64,000 bases of DNA from Rhizobium sp. NFR07. Its GTDB lineage: Bacteria > Pseudomonadota > Alphaproteobacteria > Rhizobiales > Rhizobiaceae. The translations under genes and the position numbers were made by a program. The DNA lies in assembly GCF_900111905.1 (NCBI RefSeq), contig NZ_FOKM01000002.1, positions 434,001 to 498,000 of the forward strand, read 5' to 3'. Under the pieces are notes generated by a model. That model saw only the letters and a list, made by a program, of their open reading frames with translations, did not search any database and had not been told where the DNA came from. Each line of letters opens with the position of its first letter. Position 1 is the stretch's first letter. Below, one piece after another: positions 44,701-52,966 of this stretch.

Positions 44701-45909
44701 TCAGTTCGAAAGCTTTGCCGCGATCAGCGCCGCCAGCCGCTCAGCCACCTCGTCCTTGGAAAGATCCGGCCATTCGTCGATGCCGCCCGCCGAAATTATC
44801 CTCACCCGGTTGCGGTCGCCGCCCATGATGCCGGTCTGCGGCGAGACGTCATTGGCGACGATCATGTCGGCACCCTTGCGCTCCAGCTTGGCCCGGCCGT
44901 TCATCTCGACATTCTCCGTCTCGGCGGCAAAACCGACCACCAGCTTCGGACGTTTCTCGTGGTGTCCCACGGTTTTCAGGATGTCTGGATTTTCGGTGAG
45001 TTGCAGCGGGGCAGGGGCCTCGCCCGGTTGTTTCTTGATCTTCTGCCCGGCCTCGCTCGCGACCCGCCAGTCCGCCACCGCCGCGACCATCACGGCGATA
45101 TCGGCCGGCAGGCGGGAAGCGACGGCATCCAGCATCTCGCTTGCTGTTTCCACATGCACGACCGTGACGCCGGCGGGATCAGGGATCGTTACCGGGCCGG
45201 AGACCAGCGTCACTTCCGCACCGAGCTTCGCCAGCGCGGCGGCAATCGCATGTCCCTGCTTGCCCGAGGAGCGGTTGGCGATGTAGCGCACCGGGTCGAT
45301 CGGCTCATGGGTCGGGCCGGATGTCACGATCGCCGTGCGGCCCCTGAGCGGCTTCGGCGCGTCGTCCAGCAGATTGATCACCGCATCGACGATCTGTAGC
45401 GGCTCGGCCATGCGGCCGACACCCGCTTCCCTGCTTTCTGCCATCTCGCCGGCCATCGGGCCGATGAAGCCTATGCCGTCGCCCCTCAGTGTCCCGGCAT
45501 TGCGCTTTGTCGGCGCGGCCTCCCACATTCTCGGGTTCATCGCAGGCGCGATCAGGACCGGGCGGTCGGTGGCCAGAAGCACGGCGCTGGCCAGATCGTC
45601 GGCCAGTCCATGGGCCATCTTCGCCATCAGGTCCGCCGTCGCCGGTGCCACCACCACGAGGTCGCAGTCGCGCGCCAGCCTGATATGGCCGACATCCTGC
45701 TCGTCCTCGCGCGAAAACAGGTCGGTATAGACATGGCCGCCGGACAGCGCCCCGACGGCAAGCGGCGTCACGAATTCCTGCGCGCCCTTCGTCATCACCG
45801 GTCGCACCTCGGCGCCGCGCTCGCGCAGCCGGCGGATCAGGTCGAGGCTTTTATAGGCCGCGATGCCACCGGAGATGATCAGAAGAATGCGTTTGCCGTT
45901 CAGTTCCAT
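44701..45909 (-). CDS. coaBC: Bifunctional phosphopantothenoylcysteine decarboxylase/phosphopantothenate-cysteine ligase
   Basis: CoaBC does two steps of coenzyme A synthesis. The flavoprotein CoaC half has RILLIISGGIAAYKSLDLIR and the PAMNPRMWEAAPTKRN active-site segment; the CoaB ligase half has SGPTHEPIDPVRYIANRSSG, with the KQGHAIA helix following. The start may be the ATG at 45909 (MELNGKR) or two codons earlier; no strong ribosome site decides it. The length, about 402 residues, is standard. It is followed on the same strand by the frameshifted MmcQ gene after 16 bases. Confidence 0.96.
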   Translation of the reverse strand: MELNGKRILLIISGGIAAYKSLDLIRRLRERGAEVRPVMTKGAQEFVTPLAVGALSGGHVYTDLFSREDEQDVGHIRLARDCDLVVVAPATADLMAKMAHGLADDLASAVLLATDRPVLIAPAMNPRMWEAAPTKRNAGTLRGDGIGFIGPMAGEMAESREAGVGRMAEPLQIVDAVINLLDDAPKPLRGRTAIVTSGPTHEPIDPVRYIANRSSGKQGHAIAAALAKLGAEVTLVSGPVTIPDPAGVTVVHVETASEMLDAVASRLPADIAVMVAAVADWRVASEAGQKIKKQPGEAPAPLQLTENPDILKTVGHHEKRPKLVVGFAAETENVEMNGRAKLERKGADMIVANDVSPQTGIMGGDRNRVRIISAGGIDEWPDLSKDEVAERLAALIAAKLSN

Positions 45910-46189
45910 GTACATTGCTCACTTGCGAAACTGGCCGGAAGCTAAGGTTTCACCCTTCAACTTGCAATCGCCTTTCCACCCGAGTGGTGAACGAGGAGGA
46001 CGCTTGCACGGCTCTCGGCGCTGAGCTAGCATTTGTCCATGGCCGGATGCGGCCAGCCGCCCGCGGTGCGCAAGCGCCATGGTGAACGCATCCACCCGAC
46101 CTTCATCGCAAGCCATCCGGCCAATGATGACGAACGGATCAGCAATGCGGGCCCTGATCTTCAAGTTCGTCCATTGAAAGGATGACGTC

Positions 46190-46741
46190 ATGCGCGATTT
46201 CCGCGATGCGAAACTGATGGCCAGGAGCCTGCGCGAGGCGCTGGCCGAACAGGCGATCGAGATTCCCCACAGCAAGGCCCTGGAAATGATCGCCGCCCAG
46301 TTCGGCTACGACGACTGGAACGTGCTTGCCGCCAGGATCGAGGCTGCGGTTCCTGCCGAACGCAAGGACCCGGTCTCCATCCAGCCCGCCATTCCGATCT
46401 TCCGCATCTTCGATGTGGCGAAAGCGATGGAATTCTACCGGGATTTCCTTGGTTTCACGGTGGATTGGGAACACCGCTTCGGCCCCAACGCTCCCCTTTA
46501 TTGCCAGGTGTCGCGCAGCGGCATGCTGCTGCATCTCTCCGAACATGCCGGCGATGCCTCGCCCGGTGCCCGCGCCTTCGTGCCGATCACGGGTGCCGCG
46601 GCCTTCCAGAAAGAGCTGATCGGCAAGAACTATCCGTATATGCGGCCGGGTCTCGAACAGATGCCATGGGGCCTTGAAGTGACGGTCACCGATCCGTTCA
46701 GCAACCGCATCGCCTTCTGCGAGCGTGAAATCAAGGGCTGA
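46190..46741 (+). CDS. Glyoxalase-superfamily (VOC) protein with helical N-terminal domain
   Basis: The 183-residue protein joins a short helical N-terminal domain (about residues 1-55, FRDAKLMARSLREALAEQAI and FGYDDWNVLAARIE) to a VOC/glyoxalase-like domain: IPIFRIFDVAKAMEFYRDF, WEHRFGPNAPLYCQVSRSG, LHLSEHAGD and VTDPFSNRIAFCE. Only some glyoxalase metal ligands are visible. This combination is the glyoxalase-related type often annotated as a bleomycin-resistance-like protein. Substrate unknown. A GAAAGGATGACGTC stretch precedes the ATG. The 274 bases upstream hold no gene. Confidence 0.85.
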   Translation: MRDFRDAKLMARSLREALAEQAIEIPHSKALEMIAAQFGYDDWNVLAARIEAAVPAERKDPVSIQPAIPIFRIFDVAKAMEFYRDFLGFTVDWEHRFGPNAPLYCQVSRSGMLLHLSEHAGDASPGARAFVPITGAAAFQKELIGKNYPYMRPGLEQMPWGLEVTVTDPFSNRIAFCEREIKG

Positions 46742-46798
46742 GCAGATCCGTTAAAGGCCTGAAGCGGTCTTGCTTCGGCAACGCCGCAGAACCGTCTG

Positions 46799-47671
46799 TC
46801 ACGCCAGCGCCACCATGTTGAGCGCGACCGGGGACCGCTGGCTCTTGAGCATGGCGATCCCCAGCCGGGCGATCAGCGGCGGTCCGTCGATCGGGCGAAA
46901 AACGATGCCTTCGATCGCGATCTTGGCAATCGAGGCCGGCACGATCGACACGCCAAAGCCGGCGGCGACAAGGTTGACGACGGAGGGGATCTGCGGCGCT
47001 TCCTGGGCAACGGTGAGCTCGAACCCCGCCTCCCGGCAGGCCCTGGCGATATCGTCATAGAGGCTGAGCCCGACGAAGCGCGGAAACAGCACGAAAGGTT
47101 CGTCGGCGAGTGCCGCAAGCCGGATGCTGCCTGAGGCGGCAAGCGGATGGTTGGCGGGCAGCGCCACCAGCATCGGCTCGTCCTCCATGCGTTTCAGCCG
47201 CATTTCCTGCGGATCCTCCAGCCCGGGCCGGATGAAGGCGGCATCGATCTCGCCCCGCGCCAGTTTTTCGACCAGCAGCTTGCTGTTCATCTCGAAAAGC
47301 GAGAGCAACACGCCCGGCCATTCGGCCCGGAACCTTCGGATCGTACCCGTCACCGCTGGGTTGAACGCAGCAGACGCCGTAAAGCCGAGCGCCAGCCGGC
47401 CCGTCTCGCCGCGCGCGGCGCGCTGGGCGGCGAGCTTGGCGTTTTCCGCTGCGGCAAGCGCGATCCGTGCATCGATCAGGAAGGCCTGGCCCGCCTCCGT
47501 CAGCTCCGCGCCATGGGGCACGCGATGGAACAGCTGCGCGCCCACCTCAGCCTCGAGATCGCGGATTTGCTGGCTGAGCGGCGGCTGGCCGATGCCAAGT
47601 TTTTCCGCCGCGCGGGTGAAATTATGGGCCTCGGCGACGGCGAGGAAATAGCGGATATGCCTGAGTTCCAT
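46799..47671 (-). CDS. LysR-family transcriptional regulator
   Basis: The 290-residue regulator has the N-terminal winged helix MELRHIRYFLAVAEAHNFTR, then KLGIGQPPLSQQIRDLEAE, and a C-terminal periplasmic-binding-like effector domain. It is divergent from the MFS exporter gene, with 95 bases between the two starts, where an imperfect CAGG-AAAG-CCTG palindrome (47691-47702) could be its site. Local control of the exporter is the obvious inference. Confidence 0.93.
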   Translation of the reverse strand: MELRHIRYFLAVAEAHNFTRAAEKLGIGQPPLSQQIRDLEAEVGAQLFHRVPHGAELTEAGQAFLIDARIALAAAENAKLAAQRAARGETGRLALGFTASAAFNPAVTGTIRRFRAEWPGVLLSLFEMNSKLLVEKLARGEIDAAFIRPGLEDPQEMRLKRMEDEPMLVALPANHPLAASGSIRLAALADEPFVLFPRFVGLSLYDDIARACREAGFELTVAQEAPQIPSVVNLVAAGFGVSIVPASIAKIAIEGIVFRPIDGPPLIARLGIAMLKSQRSPVALNMVALA

Positions 47672-47766
47672 CGGTATCTGTAAAACCTATCAGGAAAGCC
47701 TGTTCCATATATTGGACTGATATGCGCCGATTGACTACCTTTCTCACGTCGAAAGGTTTTCATGAC

Positions 47767-49032
47767 ATGCCCTCCACCGCCTCGCTGAAGGTCGCCACCG
47801 CGTCCTCGAACTCCTCCATCCATCTCGAGCAGCCGCAACCGGAGGAGAGGCAGTTCCTGGTCAAGGGCACGCCGGCCTACAAGCGTGCAAGCCTGGCCTT
47901 CTTCATGTCGGGCTTTTCCACCTTCGCGCTTCTTTATTGCGTCCAGCCGCTGATGCCGATCTTCGCGCAGGAGTTTTCGGTCAGCCCCGCCGCAAGCTCG
48001 CTCTCGCTGTCCCTGTCCACCGGCTTTCTCGCGGTCGCCATCTTCTGCGCCGCCGCCGTCTCGGAGCGTTTCGGCCGCAAGAGCCTGATGTTCGTGTCGC
48101 TGCTCGGTGCCTCGCTCTGCACCATCGCCTGCGCCGTCGAGCCGGGCTGGAATGCGCTTTTGGCCATCCGGGCGCTGGAAGGCCTGTTGCTCGGCGGCGT
48201 GCCGGCCGTCGCCATGGCCTATCTGTCGGAAGAGATCGATCCCAAGGGGCTCGGCGCCTCGATGGGCCTCTATATCGCCGGCAATGCCTTCGGCGGCATG
48301 TCGGGCCGGGTCATCGTCGGCATTCTGGCGGAATATTTCTCCTGGCGCGGAGCCATGGCCGGCATGGGCCTGATGGGCATTGCGGCCGCGATTGCCTTCC
48401 TCATCCTCTTGCCGCCGTCGAGGAATTTCACGCCGCGCCGATCGAATGCCCGCTACCACGTTTCGGCCTGGAGCGGGCACCTGACGCATCCGGCGCTCGC
48501 CCTTCTGTTCGCCATCGGCTTCCTGCTGATGGGCTCCTTCGTCACCATCTACAACTATATCGGCTTCCGGCTGCTCGACGACCCCTATCACCTGAACCAG
48601 ACGCAGCTCGGCCTGATCTTCACCGTATATCTCGTCGGCGTCGCGGCCTCATGGATCGCGGGGCAGGCAGGCGATCGCTTCGGCCATTTCCTCGTGATGC
48701 CGGCCGGCGTGCTGATGGCTCTGCTCGGCGTCGCCGCTACGATCTTCGCGCCGCTGCCGGTCATCATATTCGGCATCGTGCTGATCACGGCAGGCTTCTT
48801 CATCGCCCATTCGGTGGCGAGCGCCCTGGTCGGGCGCTTGGCCCGAGGCACCAAAGGCCACGCATCCTCGCTCTATCTGCTGGGCTATTACCTGGGATCG
48901 AGCGTTGCCGGCTCCCTCGGCGGTCATTTCTGGAGCGCAGACGGCTGGTGGGCGGTCGCTGCCTTCACCGGAGGCATGCTGCTTATGGCGCTGCTCGCCG
49001 CGCTCGGCTCCCGCAGGCTGGCGCGGATCTGA
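47767..49032 (+). CDS. MFS transporter (drug/metabolite exporter, YnfM-like)
   Basis: I use the ATG at 47767 (MPSTASLKVATASSNSSIHL), ten bases after AAAGG; 421 residues. The twelve-helix MFS fold is plain, with the first helix at LAFFMSGFSTFALLYCVQPL and the loop-2/3 motif AVSERFGRKSLMFVSL; the second half repeats GQAGDRFGHFLVMPAGVLM. The YnfM/arabinose-efflux-like group fits by eye. It is divergent from the LysR gene. Exported substrate unknown. Confidence 0.9.
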   Translation: MPSTASLKVATASSNSSIHLEQPQPEERQFLVKGTPAYKRASLAFFMSGFSTFALLYCVQPLMPIFAQEFSVSPAASSLSLSLSTGFLAVAIFCAAAVSERFGRKSLMFVSLLGASLCTIACAVEPGWNALLAIRALEGLLLGGVPAVAMAYLSEEIDPKGLGASMGLYIAGNAFGGMSGRVIVGILAEYFSWRGAMAGMGLMGIAAAIAFLILLPPSRNFTPRRSNARYHVSAWSGHLTHPALALLFAIGFLLMGSFVTIYNYIGFRLLDDPYHLNQTQLGLIFTVYLVGVAASWIAGQAGDRFGHFLVMPAGVLMALLGVAATIFAPLPVIIFGIVLITAGFFIAHSVASALVGRLARGTKGHASSLYLLGYYLGSSVAGSLGGHFWSADGWWAVAAFTGGMLLMALLAALGSRRLARI

Positions 49033-49035
49033 CGG

Positions 49036-49818
49036 TCAGCTCCCGGCCTTCTGCGGTGCCGGCGAGATAGGCTTTGTGACGAGCTTGAAATCCGTCATTT
49101 CCTTATCCGTCAGATAGTAGAGCCGGTCGGGCGGCGTCTCCAGCGCATGCAGCCAGAGGCCGGAACCAATGCCCATTTCCTCCAGATGCCGGGCGACCCG
49201 AGCGGTCGTCGACTGGGCGCTCGACATCGCCTGCTCGGCGGACGGACGCTCCCGGCTGCCGTTGAACACCTGATGCACCCCGATGACCGCATCCTTTTCC
49301 GCCATGCGCTCGGCTCCGCCGGCAAACACGATCGGGCAGGACGAGGCGCAGAGCGCCCGTGCGTTGACCCTGGTCTGCAGCTTCTTCTCGCGGATCAGCT
49401 TCGACATGGCGATCGCATCGTCGACCGAACCGCCCGGCGAGTTGAGGTCGATACGCTTCACATATTCCCCGCGCGCCTCGATCTCCTGGGCGAAACGACC
49501 TGCAGCGCCCGGATCGATCGTCCCTTCGGCCATCAGCACGCCGCCGGGCTTCAATTCGAATTTGATCGGCTGGCGCAGCACTTCGCTCGGGCTTGCGGGC
49601 TCCACCGGAGGTGCTGCGGGCCGCCCGTCGGTCAGGGCAGGCGGCAAAACCGGCTGGTCGTCATGCATCGGGTCGAAGCCCGGCAATTCGGCATTCGCAG
49701 TGCTGATCTCCCGCACGTCGACGACGAGAAACGCCGCCGATGCCGCGATCAACAGATAGAAGACGCAACGCATCAGGACGCCGTCGTCGATCCGGCGGAT
49801 GGCCTCACCGATCTTCAT
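49036..49818 (-). CDS. Membrane-anchored ClpP/crotonase-fold protein (COG3904 type)
   Basis: I begin at the ATG at 49818 (MKIGEAIRRIDDGVLMRCVF), giving 260 residues with one N-terminal membrane segment (VFYLLIAASAAFLVV). The soluble part carries a ClpP-like core: LNSPGGSVDDAIAMSKLIRE, CASSCPIVFAGGAERM with the candidate nucleophile serines 159/160, and GVHQVF with His182. Such periplasmic ClpP-fold proteins may be proteases or inactive scaffolds. The start overlaps the upstream membrane-protein gene by 14 bases, so the two are coupled. Confidence 0.82.
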   Translation of the reverse strand: MKIGEAIRRIDDGVLMRCVFYLLIAASAAFLVVDVREISTANAELPGFDPMHDDQPVLPPALTDGRPAAPPVEPASPSEVLRQPIKFELKPGGVLMAEGTIDPGAAGRFAQEIEARGEYVKRIDLNSPGGSVDDAIAMSKLIREKKLQTRVNARALCASSCPIVFAGGAERMAEKDAVIGVHQVFNGSRERPSAEQAMSSAQSTTARVARHLEEMGIGSGLWLHALETPPDRLYYLTDKEMTDFKLVTKPISPAPQKAGS

Positions 49819-51184
49819 TCTGCCGGTCTCTGCGCGAACGGGCGTCAAGACTGGTGATGTTGGTCAGCTCGTCATCGCCCTTGGCGTTCTCGCCCGTTGT
49901 GTCTTCGGCCTTGGCGGCATCGGGCTTGGTGTCGTCAGGCTCTCCATCACGCGAGCCGTCCTTCTTCCTGTCCGCAACTGCGGCTTCCAGGTCGACACCC
50001 TTGGCGGCAAGCGCCCGCTGCACCTCCAGCGCCCGCAGAAGCTCGCCGGCGGTGATCCGCTCGGCATAGGGCAGTTTTTCCTCCTGCCGGCGGATCGAGG
50101 CATGGGCAACGGCCAGGATGAACACCATCACGCCCGGCAGAAGGTCGATCGAGATCGCGCCCGCCCAGGCCGGAATGAAATCCTGCGCATAAGTCAGCAC
50201 GGCTTCGGCCGAAGACAGCGGCACGAAGCGCCGTTCCTCGACGGGTGCGCGGCCAAGGATGTTGTCTGCGGCCTTGGCGAGTGCTTTCGACTGCGCGGCG
50301 ACCGAAGCCCTGACCGTTGCCATCACCTGATCTTGGCGGTTGATCAGGTTGGCATCCGTCCCGTCGGCCACCGGCGCAATGAAGCCGAGCGACAGGTCGT
50401 CCGCCGCACGGCGGATCGACGGCGCGATCGAGGTCTGGGTCAGCGAGCTGATGACGCCTGTCAGCGCCACGGCTTCCGTCGAGAACTGGTCGGCGCGCGG
50501 CTCGATCCGGCCGGGCGCGGAGACGAGCGAGCGCATCGTCTCAAGTCGCTTTTGGCCCTGTTCAAAAAGCTCTGTCACCTGCTCGCGCGAGCCGTTGATG
50601 CCGGCTTCGAGCGAGCGCATCTGGCCCGCCATCTGCGAGAGAAGCTGCACGACGCTGCCCGATCCGGTCGTGCCGGTCAGCGAGCCTGATTGCCGCTCCA
50701 CTGCAGCAAGCTGCGTGAAGCGTTCGGCGGCGCGCTGGATGTCCGGCAGCAGGCTCTGGGCGGCGAGCGCATTCTGGTGGGCACGGTCAAGATCGGCGGA
50801 ATAACCTTCGATTGTCTCGGACAGATGCTGTTCGACGGCGGCCGAACCGGCGAGCGCTGCCGCATTCAGCCAGCTCGACATGGCAAGGATCATCGCCGCC
50901 CCGCAGGCCATCACGAACAGCATCGCCGTCTTGCCGGTGCGGCTGGTGATATGCGGGTAGAAGCGCGCCATGTAGGACCAGAAGGCATAGATGCCGACCG
51001 AGACCGAGACGGAATAGATGATGGCGGCGAAGAACACGCCGGTCGGCGATCCGTCGAGGATCGAGCGGACCCCGAGATAGGTATAGACACCCGATGCCAG
51101 CGCCAGCACGGCGAGCGCGAAACGGGTCATGGTTTCGACGGCGACAATGCCGTCCTTCAGCCGTTGGGTGGGGCCGAGCGCCAT
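49805..51184 (-). CDS. Multi-pass membrane protein with long periplasmic helical domain
   Basis: The ATG at 51184 (MALGPTQRLKDGIVAVETMT) gives 459 residues; the frame's upstream start would add an unlikely leader. Three predicted membrane helices lie near residues 20-40, 50-65 and 85-105. A long, probably coiled, periplasmic part follows (QHLSETIEGYSADLDRAHQN, then MAGQMRSLEAGINGSREQV), and a further membrane segment appears at ISIDLLPGVMVFILAVAHAS. A charged C-terminal tail (KKDGSRDGEPDDTKPDAAK) faces the cytosol. No family function is known to me. It is coupled to the ClpP-fold protein. Confidence 0.8.
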   Translation of the reverse strand: MALGPTQRLKDGIVAVETMTRFALAVLALASGVYTYLGVRSILDGSPTGVFFAAIIYSVSVSVGIYAFWSYMARFYPHITSRTGKTAMLFVMACGAAMILAMSSWLNAAALAGSAAVEQHLSETIEGYSADLDRAHQNALAAQSLLPDIQRAAERFTQLAAVERQSGSLTGTTGSGSVVQLLSQMAGQMRSLEAGINGSREQVTELFEQGQKRLETMRSLVSAPGRIEPRADQFSTEAVALTGVISSLTQTSIAPSIRRAADDLSLGFIAPVADGTDANLINRQDQVMATVRASVAAQSKALAKAADNILGRAPVEERRFVPLSSAEAVLTYAQDFIPAWAGAISIDLLPGVMVFILAVAHASIRRQEEKLPYAERITAGELLRALEVQRALAAKGVDLEAAVADRKKDGSRDGEPDDTKPDAAKAEDTTGENAKGDDELTNITSLDARSRRDRQNEDR

Positions 51185-51320
51185 GGGCAATCTCCGAATA
51201 GGCCTGTAAAAGGAAAGTATTCCTTTAAGAAGGTATGAAGAAGCTGGCGGAATCAAGGCCCGGTTGCGTTGCCGCCGTGGCGAAAGCGCCGGAAAACCGG
51301 CGGTTTCGATCAAAACCGGG

Positions 51321-52895
51321 TTATGTCTCGACGCCCTGCATGCCGTAGCCGCCGAGCGCGAAGAAGTCGTCGATCGCATGGATCGGCGAAATCGCGATCA
51401 GTCGCTCGAGGAATTCGTCAGAGGCGAGTTCTTCCTCGATCGCCTCGACTTCGGCCGAAAGCGCCCGGTCCAGCGTGTAGAAGGCCGCATGCTTGCGCAC
51501 CACCTCATAGATCAGACCGACGGCGCCGGCAGGCTCATCGCCATGGATGTCCATGGCCTGCGCGGCAAGCAGCGCCTCCAGGCCTGCGAGGCGGCGGATC
51601 GCCCGGACCTGACGCTCGAAGCGCTCGATGACAAGGGGAAGGAAGGCCGCCTCGTCCTCCATGCCGCCTGCGACGACGAGCGATTGCGCCGACACCGGAT
51701 TGCTCATCGACAGCACCCGGGAAAAGATCTCGCCGGCAAGCTTGATGATCGGGCCGAAGCCGGTCGCGATCGCGCCATGGGGCACGAGATTGACCGGCAG
51801 ATCGCGTCGCTGGCCGTTGCCGAGCAGGACGCAACGGTTGAACGAATTGCGCGCCGCATGGGCCATGCATAACACGGCCGATTCCATCAGCACGGTGACG
51901 TCGAGCGGCAGTGATCCGCCGGAAGTCAGCACGCGGCCTTCCGCGATCACCGGATTGTCGTCCGAGCGCCCGGTCGCGGCGAGGATCTTGTGGCCGGAGG
52001 TCAGCACGCTTTCGAAAACCGAACCGAACACCTGCGGGATCATGCGAAGGCTGAGCGGGTCCTGCACATGGGTGCCGCTCGGCCAGTCCCAGCCGCCCGA
52101 CGCATTGAGAAGCCAGGAACCGATCATCGCTTCGCGCGGCGTGCCCACATGGGTGACCGCAAGCCACGGATCGCGGGACGCGCCCATCGCGCCCGCCGCA
52201 GAAAGCCCGGTGGCAAGAAGGACGCGGATTGCCCCTGCCGCTGCGCGCATCGTACGCGCTGCTGCGGCAAAACTGACGGAATTGACGCTGAGGGAGGCGA
52301 GGCTGTCGCGCGGCGCCATCTTCTGCGGCGAAATCCCGGCGGCCGCAAAGGCTTCCGCTGCAGGCATCCGCCTGCCTTGATAGACCGCCTCTCCGACGCC
52401 GGTGAGAACCGCGCCGATCTGGCCCATCAGCCCGATATCGGCGCAGCCGATCGAGCCGGTGCGGCGCACGATCGGGATCACGTCCGCCGCCAGAAGCTCC
52501 AGATAGCTGTCGACGAGCTCCGTCGTACAACCGACATAGCCGGTGAGAGCCGTATTCACCCGCAACGCGATCGCATTGCGCACCACCGAGGTGGGGAAAG
52601 GGTCGCCGGTGCCGAAATGGTGGGCGCGCACGAGGCCGAGATTGAACTGGTCGAGTTCCTCCGGCGACCAGGCGATATCCTTCATCGCGCCGACGCCGGT
52701 GGTCGCGCCATAGACGGGCATGCCGTCGGCTATCGCCTGCTCCAGCACTGCCCGTGCCGCGCGCACCCGCGCCATGCCTTCGGGCTGCGCGGTCACCGCC
52801 GCCCGGCCTTCGCCGATGACGAGAAGCTCTGCGAAGCCAAGCGGTTGGCCATTCAATTCGATATGGATTTTTGGATCGGATATGTGTGTTCCCAT
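51321..52895 (-). CDS. Aromatic amino acid ammonia-lyase fold protein lacking the MIO triad
   Basis: The ATG at 52895 (MGTHISDPKIHIELNGQPLG) gives 524 residues with the HAL/PAL/TAL fold: VYGATTGVGAM (Tyr62), RTGSIGCADIGLMGQIGAVL, and QDPLSLRMIPQVFGSV. In canonical lyases the segment after GSxG is ASGDLAPL, where Ala-Ser-Gly cyclises to the MIO cofactor; here residues 151-153 are Cys-Ala-Asp. It cannot therefore form MIO in the normal way. The rest of the fold is kept. Distant relatives with altered triads exist; substrate and activity are open. It lies 71 bases downstream of ubiB on the same strand. Confidence 0.85.
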   Translation of the reverse strand: MGTHISDPKIHIELNGQPLGFAELLVIGEGRAAVTAQPEGMARVRAARAVLEQAIADGMPVYGATTGVGAMKDIAWSPEELDQFNLGLVRAHHFGTGDPFPTSVVRNAIALRVNTALTGYVGCTTELVDSYLELLAADVIPIVRRTGSIGCADIGLMGQIGAVLTGVGEAVYQGRRMPAAEAFAAAGISPQKMAPRDSLASLSVNSVSFAAAARTMRAAAGAIRVLLATGLSAAGAMGASRDPWLAVTHVGTPREAMIGSWLLNASGGWDWPSGTHVQDPLSLRMIPQVFGSVFESVLTSGHKILAATGRSDDNPVIAEGRVLTSGGSLPLDVTVLMESAVLCMAHAARNSFNRCVLLGNGQRRDLPVNLVPHGAIATGFGPIIKLAGEIFSRVLSMSNPVSAQSLVVAGGMEDEAAFLPLVIERFERQVRAIRRLAGLEALLAAQAMDIHGDEPAGAVGLIYEVVRKHAAFYTLDRALSAEVEAIEEELASDEFLERLIAISPIHAIDDFFALGGYGMQGVET

Positions 52896-52966
52896 GCGGC
52901 CCACACTATTGCAGGCGCATGGTTTCACAATCCCTGAAATGCGTCATACATGTCGCGAGAACACGA

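Noticed and set aside
45919-46275. 118-codon minus-strand frame before coaBC
   Set aside because: Overlaps the start of the VOC gene, lacks any domain, and its codons look non-coding.
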